In this document: positions 47,325 through 58,639 of the stretch, piece after piece | Position numbering within the stretch: the stretch's first letter is position 1 | Layout: every line of letters starts with the position of its first letter | DNA from: Amanita rubescens | Lineage: Eukaryota; Basidiomycota; Agaricomycetes; Agaricales; Amanitaceae | Length of the DNA stretch: 64,000 nt | Direction: 5' to 3' | Assembly: GCA_015039365.1 (NCBI GenBank) | Contig: WION01000090.1 | Span: forward strand, 1 to 64,000 | Translations under genes and position numbers: made by a program | Notes under the pieces: model-generated | What the model saw: the letters and a program-made list of their open reading frames with translations, nothing else | Told to the model about the DNA's origin: nothing | Databases searched by the model: none

Positions 47325-49505
47325 CTAGGATGACGAACTTATGGCAAGCCTCCTCACCCGCCGCTCTTCACCAAGTGTTGCGATCTCCTTCTGCTCGATC
47401 ACCTGGAAAGGCCACGTGAACCAATTTCCACCACTTCGCATATAAGGAAGATGCATATCCATGAGTAATGTATCCACATGTTGACACCAGCTGAATAAAA
47501 ACAAAAGATCAAAACAAAAAAAGCGACATTTATGCTGAAGAACTTACTCCCACAAGCAGAGAGCACCGCAGTAGCTCTCGTTGACGAGCATACACTCATT
47601 TGGGAACCGCTTCCTCAGCCATGCAGCATAGTACTCCCCAGCAGCCAGTGCTTCTTCTGCAGAAGACGGAAGCTGCATTATATCATTGAGGAAGTACGAA
47701 GATATCCAGTGAGCCGCAACTTCTAATGTGTAGCCAATATTGGCCCCAAACTGCAAGCATGTGTGAGAATAGATTTGATGGGTTGACGGCTTGACTACGT
47801 ACAATAGCACCGTTAATAGCAAAATCACGCCTTTCAATGTTCTTCGCGGGAACAATGCCACGATGGATCGAGGACGCCCATTGTTCGCTATCCGGATGGG
47901 CTGCCGGCGCATCCTTCAGGGTCATAAAGGACTCCCAAGCATCCTTCACCTGTATTTGTGGAGGATGCTTGTTAATCCCCAGCTCTTCTGCCGTCTCGGC
48001 TAGTAACAAGATACATAACTTTCAGCCTCACGTTCCCAAAAAACCACGATGAACAAAAACGAACCATCAAATAGACGGCTCCAAGATGATGTGAAGCCTG
48101 TGGCTAAAATGACAACATCCGCCGGCAAGCTTTCGCCCGTACTCAGAATCACAGAGCGGCCGTCCGCACCGAAGCCTTCCACATGGGTTGAAGGGAAAGC
48201 CTGGATGTCTCGCCGACTGACTGCAGCATAGAAGCTGTCTGGGCGGTATACCCCCTCATCAGTGCTGTGCATGTTCCAGAAAAGTGATTTGGTGTTTCGG
48301 AGTGGAGAGTTTTGGGGGACTTCGAGTACGTCAAGCTAATGGTGGAGTGTCAGACAGCTGGGTCGTATGATGGAGGTAACGGAAATTATGTACCGATGAC
48401 GAAGATAATGTATCCCAAACGAAATGTGTGATTTTACTCCCCAGCCAGGTCGTGTGTAAGAATCGTCTAGAGGATTATCGTGAGGAGAACGAGAGATCGG
48501 GGAAAGGTCAAAGACTGACTCTAGGCGTGTCCGTAATTCAATATGAGGGGACAGTGTGCTCAACAATCTTATTTGAACAAATTCAGTAATCAGAAGAGAA
48601 GAGCGATGACTTGCCACTTGCCGACTTCTGCGAAGATAGTTAGGGAGCGGCTTTTTGTTGGCTAGCGGGGCATCTGCTTTGTTAAACACAATGGCAACAT
48701 TTCGACCCTGATTTACCAGGTGGCAGGACGCACTACCAGAATATCAGATTCTTGGAGCGGGTGCAAGAGAACGCGATATCCTACTCTTGGGCGGATTTAC
48801 CGCCTCCTACGACGACGACGTGTTTGGGTTCACTCTCAGAGTTGGTCCGCTCAAGAATGTTATCCAAATTTGACGCAAAGTTCTTTGAATGGACGATGAG
48901 GCCGTCGAATCCAGCAGCTTCCGCAGCCGATGCCGACAAGGCTTTAGGGACACTGGGTAAATGGCAACCCTGTAAATACGCATACTTCAGAAGCTGTTCA
49001 AACATTTTCAAACCGAGTACTGACGCCGGTGCACAGGACAAGTCGGGAGTATTCAAGGGTTGTTATGGTTCCCTCGCGCTTGTCCTTGATATCCACGTTC
49101 CAGCCGCTAGGAGACCGCCGTATGTTGAGGACCTCAACCTCAAATTTGATTTTATCTTTCAAAAATGTCTCCGCAAACGTTTCCATGTAATTGCATAAAT
49201 GTTCTCCGGACAGTCGACCGCCAGTCTTTGCGGAGTCCTCGGGCAATGGCATGGACAAAGAAGAGAAGCAATACTCTCCATGGGGGCTATGGCAAATCAT
49301 TTAACAGATGAGGGACAAGCGTCCAGGTAACGTACTTGTTAATCTTCATGCCGGGATAGATACGATGCCTGGCCCAGACGCCTCCAGGAGATTTGTCCTC
49401 TGTAAGCAGCTGGACGTCAAACCCGTCTTGTATCAGGACGTGAGCAGTGATAAGACCGGCGGGACCGGTGCCAATAATTCCTACAGTATTAGCGAGGGTG
49501 GGCAT
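47325..49505 (-). CDS. Flavin-containing monooxygenase-like protein
   Basis: Multi-exon gene with start at 49505 and stop at 47325. The FAD-binding motif VGIIGTGPAGLITAHVL is at residues 8-24, followed by SPGGVWARHRIYPG. NADPH-side motif HVVVVGGGKSAQE lies at about 48800 and the conserved DVVILATGF at about 48110. The C-terminus has ANIGYTLEVAAHWISSYFL, then after the last intron HVDTLLMDMHLPYMRSGGNW. The layout matches Agaricomycete FAD/NAD(P)-binding monooxygenases related to FMOs, which oxygenate small molecules; the substrate is unknown. It sits inside a repeated HSP70/coiled-coil unit, with its 3' end about 35 bp from duplicated sequence. It therefore arrived by insertion or the module grew around it. 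Exon borders between 48000 and 49300 are approximate. Confidence 0.78.
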
Positions 49506-49599
49506 TGCGGAGGTAGGAAGGTGAAGAAGCGAAAGAGTTCCGAACCCCAGCCAGTCATTTCAACCTCCGCGTGTACAGTCAACTCGTAACCCAAACCCT

Positions 49600-50815
49600 G
49601 GACTCTAGAACGTGATTGACAGGAGATGAATTAATCAAGTCCGCCAGCGTGTCACATCCTGTCACATAACGCACGATCATCTTATCCGGCCCTGCAACGT
49701 CTATGGCGCACTGGAAAGCGAGGATCTGGAATGATTCGTCCTCTTGTCCGACCGTTTGCGCAAGGTGAAGCAATCGCTCGCCAATGACACTAACGGAATA
49801 GATTCGTGCTTGGACCTACAAGCGTTCCGCATCTGCAGAGGGGGCCGTAGCAGGAGCGAGTTGTTCGATGGAGATTAACTGGATAGAAGTTTGGTATATC
49901 TTTTACCAAACCCGCCAGTCAGCTTGGCATTCCGCGCCTTTATGCCGCTCCCGAAATTATTTTCGGGGAACCTGTTCCTGCTGGGCCACCAACGAACATC
50001 TGTGCACTGGGACTAGGTGGAAGGCAAACGGCACCGGTTCGTCGTCATTGGGCCTGAGCTTGTTGACGAGTGTTTCGAGGGGGGAGATTTTCAGGGATGG
50101 TGATAGTGCGATCTCGCCGTCAACGTCAGACACAAACTGGACTATGACATTAGATGCTTGCTTTGTGAGCTCCTGCTTAGGTTCTGGTGAAGTTTTTTAC
50201 GTTTTGGAGGGGGAAAGAGAGTTGCCACATCATATAGTGAAGGTGGAGGAGACGCCCACGCAATCTCTTCATGGGTTTTTGGGCGTGGCCACGAACCTAA
50301 AAAATGAAATTCTCAACGTCACATACGAACAGATCTGGGCCAGCGGTACTTGCCTAAAATTTCCACAATCAACATCGACCGCATTGTTGACGACGCGCTA
50401 CAGAGAAGCAAGCCGTTGCAGGAGAGCTCTGACACATACATGACTATCCAATATGAATGGCGATAAAGTCCAACGCGAAATCCATGGCCTCCTGTTTTGC
50501 CTCCTGATCTCTGTCGGTTGGAGTGCCGAGCTGCGGCACATTCAGGCGTCGCTTGGGGAAGAGTCGAGAGAGCGCATCGCCGAGTTCGGCCAAGACTTCC
50601 AAGATGATCCGCGAGGAGTTCGTCTCGGATGACTTGCAGGTCACGTATGTGACTTCAACCCATCCTTGATGAACGCAGAAGAAGGGCAAGCTTCACCTGG
50701 GGTCCAGGCACCTGTCGTCGGTACGGTAGAGCTTGGTCTCGCGTTGCGAAATCGTGCTGGAGGACAACAGATGTTGAAACCAAGGGTAGCCCTCGATACG
50801 CAGACACCTGCTTGA
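49600..50815. pseudogene. Rearranged coiled-coil family A pseudogene (halves in opposite orientation)
   Basis: The core segment LLHLAQTVGQEDESFQILAF lies on the minus strand at about 49684-49890. The following part (the splice donor after WASG, then the NGDKVQREIHGLLFCLLISVGW-like sequence to the C-terminal LKPRVALDTQTPA) lies on the plus strand from about 50258 to the stop at 50813-50815. Between them, 49890-50257 is unlike other copies. A deletion near 50655 and a missing codon pair near 50775 add further damage. The copy was broken by an inversion. The 3' flank (50816-50890) matches that of copy 1 at 47228-47290. Confidence 0.75.
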
Positions 50816-50947
50816 TTATACGCTTTATACCATATTACTACCCAAGTTGCACAGGGTATGTAAGATATACCAACTACAACGATTACGAGACAGAAGGCAG
50901 TTCCATAGTACGTATCATATCTTTGCGTTCATTACAACAACGGTATC

Positions 50948-52210
50948 TCAATCGTCAAAGTTCACGACAACGTTGGCTCGAGATAGCACGTTGTAGTCCT
51001 CTTCGTCGACCCATCTATCCCCTTGACGCCGCCGGATGTACAACGTCCGAGCAATTCCTATTGTCGTCGTGCACATGATGGGCCCAGCCGCCAGCTTCTG
51101 AGACTTGCCTCTCGGATCATCCACTTGCATCTTCTTCGGATCGAATTCGCTTCCGGGTGAAGGAGCAAATACATCCACGTCACCCGAAACGTAATCTCCA
51201 TACATCATTTTCCGAAGATCCACCGTCTTGTTGACGAGTTCTGAAAAGTCCTCCTCGGACATGGACTGAAGTTGTTTTTCCGGAAAACCATACAAGCGTG
51301 ACAGACGGCGTATTAGCAGACTGAAAAGAGATTGTTGGTCCTGCTTCAAGATCCGACTAGCCTCATTGTCCGAGTATACCAGCGCTCTCCACCGAGCTGA
51401 GACAGCTTTCGGTTCTGTAACGCAGACGATCAGATGGGTCATAGGGAGAGGAAAGCGCTTATTTACGTGACGCCTTTATAGCATCAGAGATTTGTTGGAG
51501 CATCTGCGTTTTCTCTGGATTAACGATGGAATCGAATTCGGAGGATAGAACTAGAACGCAAAAGTGGTTCATACAAGCTTGAAGCGAAACCAAGATTCTT
51601 GGATGTGTCGAGTTTTGTTTGGCATCCACTACGAAGTTGCACAAGGATTCGCCAAAGAATGATTTCGTGTTGCTGCTCGGTTGATCCTTCGAAAGCTTGA
51701 TGGCGTTATCCTGATGTGCGTCTGCAATCCCAGAAGCCAACTGGTAGATGCAGTCGTTCAGGGCGTTCACTTTGGTTATAATGTCCGTCTCCGAGACGAC
51801 GTCAGCTTTGTTACCAAAGACCCTATTCGATTCGAGCTCTTGCTTTGTCAAGCTCAATTCTTTCTTGGTACGGTCGAGTTCGAGTTGTAACTGATCGGCG
51901 CGCCGCTGTAGTTGGAGGACCTGGACCTGGAAAGCTCTTAGTGATTCTACCAAAGAACGATGGTTGCATTTTGTCACCCTCACCTGATCCGCTTTTGCAG
52001 ACCTTCTATTCGCGCGTGTTGGGTCCCGGTCAGGTGCCACTTGCACGAGAGCGGATGAAGGCTCTCCAGCAGATGTAGGCGAACCTATTTCATTTACGAG
52101 GGGCTATTGTCGACGTCAGCGAGGGTGTTATTCAAAGATATACGGCTTACACGTCCACTTTTGCCACCGAGCCAATTGTCTACGCGACGCAGGATGGAGC
52201 CGAAGTTCAT
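50948..52210 (-). CDS. Coiled-coil family B protein, 368 aa (intact)
   Basis: Four exons (52210-52151, 52103-51984, 51926-51467, 51414-50948) sum to exactly 369 codons. A short N-terminus (MNFGSILRRVDNWLGGKSGR) is followed by a Pro/Ser-rich linker, then the coiled coil LQLQRRADQLQLELDRTKKE. The core has SETDIITKVNALNDCIYQLA, FFGESLCNFVVDAKQ and ACMNHFCVLVLSSEFD. After the last intron come VSARWRALVYSDNEASRI, KMMYGDYVSGDVDVFAPSPG and a C-terminus ending ANVVVNFDD. The core and the RWRAL motif align with family A, so A and B are distant paralogues. Converges with a family A copy. No signal peptide or membrane segment; probably cytosolic. Confidence 0.78.
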
Positions 52211-53051
52211 GTTCGTAATTGTAAGTATCAGTAACCTGTGAGGCCACGAAGCAAAGAGAATCTAACGTCGTTGTTGTTCAATGATACGAGTTCGTCTTTC
52301 GGCAGGCATGTGCCAAGAGTCTCGGCTGAAGTGTAATGACAGGGTCGGGGGACGGGGTTGCTCTTGCTAGTTTGGACACCTGTTGTTTTGACACGTGTAC
52401 GCCTGGTAGTATTACTATTATAGTAATGCCTCACTCCAATCACACCAACTTCCGAACCAAGCCATAACATGCGAGATACTGTATACTAGAATCCTCGTGC
52501 TGTGTGACTGACACAGTACATATATATCATCGTGCCACAGTGGATAGTGCGCTCTTCTACCTTGTCTAATAATAACGATCAATGATACACGTGGCACTGG
52601 ACTCATTTACTTTCTGGCATCCAAGCTTGCTGAAATCCTGTGACTGTAAAAAATTTACCAAGAAACTGAATCATTTATCGCAGTTTTGTCGTTCCCGTTC
52701 GTATGGTGGGCGAAATCACTGAAAAGCATATAAAATTCTTCCTATCAATGAGTGTCCAAATCAAGCCAACAGATCCTGTGAAACGATGACCTGAAACCTT
52801 AGAATCTGATTCCACATGTGCGAAGCTCTTGCAGGCCATAAGAACCCATTCCATCTGAATCGCACCCTATACGTCATCTGACACTTCTTTGGGAATTGAA
52901 AGGCATGACGGTGACAAAGGCAACTCACGGTGATTCGACAGATGCGCGGGCCGATTAACTTTCAGAACGCCATTGTGCTGCGTGTGTGACCCATCCGTAC
53001 GTTGATAGCCCGCAACCCTGTTTTTGTGACTACCACATCACAATCATCATA
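52211..53051. promoter_or_regulatory. Intergenic region between module units (shared upstream region)
   Basis: About 840 bp between the divergent starts of a family B gene and an HSP70-coiled-coil fusion. Parts of it recur upstream of other copies: an AGAATCCTCGTGCT motif occurs at about 52489, 58103 and 63879, and a CACAATCATCATAAT motif before the fusion start at 44290 and 53039. It probably holds a divergent promoter that was duplicated with the genes. No coding sequence seen. Confidence 0.45.
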
Positions 53052-55839
53052 ATGGTGCGTACTAAATGCTCTCAAGAATCTAGACTAAGTACCCTCCTAC
53101 GTTCATTCAGCGTGTCCCGTATGCCTTTACCGCAAAGAAAGCCATATGACGGATTTCAAAGGAAACTCATTATTGCATTTGACATTGGCACCACCTTCAG
53201 TGGCGTCTCCTACGCATTTTTGATACCTGACAAAACGCCAGTAATTCAAGGCGTTGCCCGGTGAGTTGCCCTTCTAGTGGTAACTAGACACCTCATCTTA
53301 GGATCACTTTCCAGGTTTCCTGGGCAGACGGGCGTCGGTGATTCCAAGATTCCAAGTGCCGTTTGTTACGACAGGTATGGAAACGTCGTTGCCGTTGGCT
53401 CGGAAACGGACGTAGAGACCAATCCTGAACTCCGAGAAATACAAGGTCTTGTTCGAGCTGAATGGTGCGCCGACCTTTTATTAGTGGCCTCTCTACTAAC
53501 ATGATATAGGTTCAAGCTACATCTTCAACCAGCTCATCTTGTTGCTGAGCAAGGGTTCGACGATAGAGACATACCTGCGCTGCCTCGGAACAAGTCAGTT
53601 ATCGACATCTTCAGCGACCTGTTGAGATACACGTATAAATCAACAAACCAGTATATCCGAGAGCGACATGGAGATGACATGCTGAGATCCGTCGGGAATA
53701 ACATTGAGTTTATCCTCAGTCACCCCAACTGCTGGGAATGCCTACAGCTATCCGAAATGCGCCCTGCGGCAATCAATGCAGATTTGGTCAACGCAAATGA
53801 AGCCCCGGAACGGATCAGCTTCGTCACCGAAGGCGAGGCTAGTCTTCACTTTTGCCTAAACAAATGTCCTGATACTTTCGGGAAATACGTAGGTCAAGTG
53901 TACTACAATATCCGACTTGCTGACTGGTGATAGACCAGTGATGGAATACTAGTCGCGGACTGTGGAGGAGGAACTGTGGATATTAGTTCATATGCGCGAT
54001 CAGAATCAATGACGTCAGGGAGTAAGTTCAAAGAAATCGCTCCGGCTGAGTGTACGGGTGCCTCTCCTTCCCTGACGCAACGCTTACTTTTCTTAGGCCT
54101 TTTTCAGGGCTCGTTCTTTGTCACCCGTAGAGCGCAAACGTTTCTGACAGGTCGGCATAACCAATTTTGCGACGTAATTGATCTAATCATGCTTTCTAGA
54201 GAAGCTTCGTCGATCGACGTTTGGAACGAAGAGATACATAGAAGTTATGACCAGATATTTCGATGGAGTGACCCAACCTAACCTAACTTTAGGGAACCTT
54301 CGAAACCGTAGTACTTTATACGTTTTGGTCGAAATGAGAATGATCCAGAACACGATATTCGATCTGGCAATATCAAGCTGAGTGGGTAAATGTTTATCAC
54401 ACGTTTAATGTACCGTAATAAAATTACATTGCATATAGCATCGACATTGCGAAGTTTTTTGAACCTACCATAAAGAACATTATAAAAGCCATCGACGAAC
54501 AAACCAGGATGACGGCGACAAGGATCAGAGTAGGTCTGCAAGAAAGTTGGATGTGTCATAACTGAAAACTTGAATATAGGCTATCTTTATGGTTGGAAGA
54601 TTTTCTACCTCCGATTATTTGTTTTCCAAATTGGAGGATCATTTCAAGTCGAGGGGTATCGACATCTTGAGACTGGAAACTTATATGTGAGCAAAAAATA
54701 GCGCTGAGCTTCGCATTCATTTACTTAAGGCTCTTGCATCAGAAACAAAACGGTCGCGGAGGGTGCTATGATATTCAAAATCGAATCTTTTATGTCCAGT
54801 GAACCGCAACGCCGTCTTACGAAGAACGACTTTGACCTGCTTCAAAAAGAATACAACAGAGAGCTGAGAGCCGCGCAAGACGAGCTTCAGGCTCTCCGTG
54901 AACAGAGGGACGCGCTCAAGAAGCTCGTCGATACGCAAGCCGTCGAGCTGACCGCCGCACGCGAGTTCACTTTCATTACTGACCAGGTCTCAGCGACCGA
55001 CGTTAGTCGGACAATACAAGAGCTCAATTCCGCCATATACCAGACAGCTGTGCAGTTAATCTCCATCGAACAACCCGCCCCTCCTACAGCCCTCCCTGCA
55101 CCCGCGGCGGATACGGAACGCCTGCAGGTTCAGGCACGGATCTATTCCGTCAGTGTCATTGGCGAGTGATTGCTTCACCTCGCGCAAACCGTCGGACAAG
55201 AGGACAAGTCATTCCCTATCCTCGCTTTCCAGAGTGGCATAATCCACGTGTGCTTTTCCGCCATCTCTTCATGGGTTTTTGGGCGTGGCCACGAACCTCA
55301 GCATGGGATTCTCAACCTCGCATACGAACAGATCTGGGCCAGCAGTACGTGTCTTCCTCAAAGTCTGCTGCATGGCTAACGACGCGTTTTAGAGAAGCAA
55401 ACCGTTGCAGGCCAGCTGGAGAGCGCTGACCCATAAACAGCTATGCAATATGAGTGGCGATCAAGTTCAACGCGAAATCTATACCCTCCTGTCACACCTC
55501 CTGATCTGTATCGGTTGGAAAGTCGAGACGAGGCAGATTAAGGCTTTGCTTGAGGAAGAGTTGAGCGTGTGCATCAACGAGATCGCTACATTCGTGGCCA
55601 AGACGTCTAGGATGATCCGCGAGGAGTTCGTCTCGGACGACTTGCAGGTCACGTATGTGCGGGCTGGGCAGCGCTTCAACCCATCCTTGATGGACGCAGA
55701 AGGGCAAGCGTCGCCCGGGGTTCAGGGACCTGTCCTCTGTACGGTAGAGCTTGGTCTCGCTTTGCAAAATCGCGCTGGAGGACAATGGATGTTGTTGAAA
55801 CCGAGGCCCGTAGCCCTTGATACTCACGCATCATCTTGA
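53052..55839 (+). pseudogene. HSP70-coiled-coil fusion, copy 2 (frameshift and early stop)
   Basis: Same exon layout as the copy at 44378. Phosphate-1 is LIIAFDIGTTFSGVSYAFLI, phosphate-2 is VADCGGGTVDISSYA, and the fusion joint reads NKTVAEGAMIFKIESFMSS then RRLTKNDFDLL. Two lesions are clear against copy 3: a 5-bp tandem duplication in CCTAACCTAAC at about 54274-54284 shifts the frame, and in the family A core a TGA at 55167-55169 replaces the CGA arginine codon in IGERLLHLAQ. The HSP70 part before 54270 and the last exon (to 55839) read cleanly. Recently dead, or expressed as a truncated HSP70-like protein. Confidence 0.7.
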
Positions 55840-55935
55840 TTATACGCTTCATACTATATTACCCAAGTCACACAGGGTACGTATGATATACCAGGCGGTT
55901 CTATCTTGTTCATTACAGTAAATGAATACGGTATC

Positions 55936-57844
55936 TCAATCGTCAAAGCTTACGACAACGTTGGCTCGACATAGCACGTTGTACTCCTCTTCGTCGACCC
56001 ATCTATCCCCTTGACGTCGCTGGACATACAACGTCCGAGCAATTCCTATTGTCGTCGTGCACATGATGGGCCCAGCCATCAGTTTTTGAGACTTGCCTCT
56101 CGGATCATCCACTTGCATCTTCTCCGGATCGAATTCACTTCCGGGAGAAGGAGCAAATACCTTAATGTCACCCGAAACGTAATCTCCATACATCATTTTC
56201 CGAAGATCCAACATCTTATTGACGAGTTCTGAAAAGTCCTCCTCGAACATGGACTGAAGTTGTTTTTCCGGAAAACCATGCAGGCGTGACAGACGGCGTA
56301 TCAGCAGACTGAAAAGAGATTGTTGGTCCTGCTTCAAGATCCGACTAGCCTCATTGTCCGAGTATACCAGCGCTCTCCACCGAGCTGAGACAGCTTTCGG
56401 TTCTGTAACGCAGACGATCAGATGGCTCATAGGGAGGGGAAAGCGCTTATTTACGTGACGCCTTTATAGCATCAGAGATTTGTTGGAGCATCTGCGTTTT
56501 CTCTGGATTGACGATGGAATCGAACTCGGAGGATAGAACTAGAACACAAAAGTGGTTCATACAAGCTTGAAGCGAAACCAAGATTCTTGGATGTGTCGAA
56601 TTTGCTTTAGCGTCTACTACAAAGTTGCACAAGGATTCGCCAAAGAATGATTTCGTGTTGTTGCTCGGTTGATTCTCCGAACACTTGAAGACATTATCCA
56701 GATGTCCATCTGCAATCGCAGAAGCCAAACAGTAGATACAGTCGTTCAGAGCATTCACTTTGGTTATAATGTCCGTCTCCGAGACGACGTCAGATTTGTT
56801 ACCAAAGACCCTATTCGATTCGAGCTCTTGCTTTGTCAAGCTCAATTCTTTCTCGGTGCGTTCGAGTTCGAGCTTTAACTGATGGAGGTGCTGCTGTAGT
56901 TGGACGACCTGGAAGACTCTAAGTGCCTCTGTCAAAGAACACGGCCACCATATCGTACCTCCGGACTTGCATTAGTAATCTGTAGGAACGAGTTAGAAAT
57001 TCAACGCTCTCGAAATGGCACTTTGTCAAAGTCACCTCAGCTCTTGGGGTCCTTCCATTTTGGCTTCGTGGTTCGGTTGCCACAGGTGCCGCCGGCACTA
57101 GAGCAGATGACGTTGGTTCAATGGTCATAATGTCCGTCTTCGAGACGATGTCAGCTTTGCCACCAAAGACACTATTTGATTCGAGCTCTTGCTTTGTCAT
57201 GCTCAAGTCTTTCTTGGTACGTTCGAGTTCAAGTTGTAACTGATCGGCGAGCTGTTGGACCCGGAAAGCTGTTAGTGATTCCGTCAAAGAACATCGCCAC
57301 CGTATCATACCTTCTTGGTACGTTCGAGTTCGAGTTGTACCTGATCGACGCGCTGCTGTAGTCGGAGGACCTGGAAAGTTCTTAGTGATCTGTCAAAGAA
57401 CATGGTCACCTATCATACCTTATTAGTGCGTTCGAGTTCGAGTCGTAACTGATCGGCGCGCTGCTGTAGTTGGAGGACCTGGAAAGATCTTAGTGATTCT
57501 GTCAAAAAACATGGCCACCATATCATGCCTCCGGACTCGGATCGATAATCTGTAAGAACCGATTAGAAATTTAACGGCATCGACGGTTGAACTTTGTCAG
57601 GCTCACCTGGTATGCCGGTCTTACGGGCCTGCCAAAAGCGCACCTTGGGACAGGTGCCACTCGCACGAAAGCCTCGGATGAAGGCCCTCCAGCAGATATA
57701 GGCTGATCTATTTCATCCACGGGCTATTGTTGACGTCAGCAAGGGTTTTTATTCGAAGCAAAATATACAGCTTACACGTTCACTTTTGTCACTCAACCAG
57801 TTCTCTGCGCGACGCACAAAGGAGTCGATGCTCGTGATGTCCAT
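55936..57844 (-). CDS. Coiled-coil family B protein with multiplied coiled-coil exons, 494 aa
   Basis: Exons: 57844-57776, 57723-57607, a 21-nt exon (IIDPSPE) at about 57530-57550 using a GC donor, 57478-57419, 57370-57311, 57251-57036, a 21-nt exon (ITNASPE) near 56955-56975, 56908-56455 and 56402-55936. The sum is exactly 495 codons, all phase-compatible. Compared with the 368-aa copy it has two extra 60-nt exons (LQLQQRADQLRLELERTNK and a near copy) and a partial duplicate of the N-terminal half (LADQLQLELERTKKDLSMTK to KTDIMT). The core and C-terminus match: SETDIITKVNALNDCIYCLA, SARWRALVYSDNEAS, ANVVVSFDD. In the fifth exon the usual acceptor CAG has become CGG and the next AG, nine bases on, keeps the frame. 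Function unknown. Confidence 0.68.
57241..57530 (-). repeat. Tandem 60-nt exon plus ~50-nt intron repeats
   Basis: Three units of about 108 bp, each containing a coiled-coil exon that begins GTCCTCC and encodes QQRADQLQLELERT-like sequence, then an intron beginning GTATGATA and ending in TTTCCAG. The same unit also occurs twice at 61375-61590 in the decayed family B copy. Confidence 0.8.
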
Positions 57845-58639
57845 GATCGTCGGTGTCAGCAATCTGAGGAAGAGAATCTAACTTCGTCGTTGTTCGGTGG
57901 TACGAGTTCGCCTCTCGGCGGGCATGTAGAGTCTCGGTTGAAGGGTTATGTCAGGGTCGGGGAACGGGGTTTTCGCCGTGAGGCTCGTCTGCCAGGTTCA
58001 GTGTTCAATTGACACATGTACGCCTCGGGGGGCCCTCGTGCCTGACTTCCATTAAAGAACCTTCCCAATAAGTATCCAAACCAAGCGATACGATGAAGAT
58101 AGAATCCTCGTGCTAAGTTCCTTTGGACCCCATGTGCACCAGGGTACAGTCCAATGAGCAGGTAAGCTATTGTAATTCAGTATCAGGACACGTGGCACTG
58201 AACTCATGGACGTTTTTAGTATTTTTCTTCAAATCAGAAATCTGATGCGAGTCCTGTAACCATGTAAATATGTCAATAATGCACTATGAAGCCAAATCTT
58301 CCTTCCCGTTAATAACGTGAGCGAAATCAACAAATGTTACAGTTGGGGTCCACGCGTGTGCGACCGATTTCCATCCAAATCGCATCCTATACATCATACG
58401 ATGATAGTCGGTTGATAAGACGAAAGGAAACCTAGGTTGGCAGCCTTGATCGAACGATCTTGTGCTTGTGGACCAACACCGTGACTATGATCCTCGGAAG
58501 GCCGTCGTACTGCGCAACTGCCAATGTCACCATTCTCAAGTTATGATAAGGATAGCCCCGGGCCCTAGCCCTGTTTTGTGATCACCGTATTAACACAATC
58601 ACCATAACCGTACGTATTAAATGCTACAGTATCTGGATT
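57845..58639. other. Intergenic region between module units
   Basis: Shares blocks with 52211-53051 and with 63811-63980, for example GAAGATAGAATCCTCGTGCT at about 58093 and 63871. No gene seen. At about 58630 the conserved upstream region jumps directly into the middle of an HSP70 exon. Confidence 0.45.

Noticed and set aside
48336..48689. Separate minus-strand gene within the monooxygenase locus
   Set aside because: It overlaps the FMO exons and introns and carries no independent motif.
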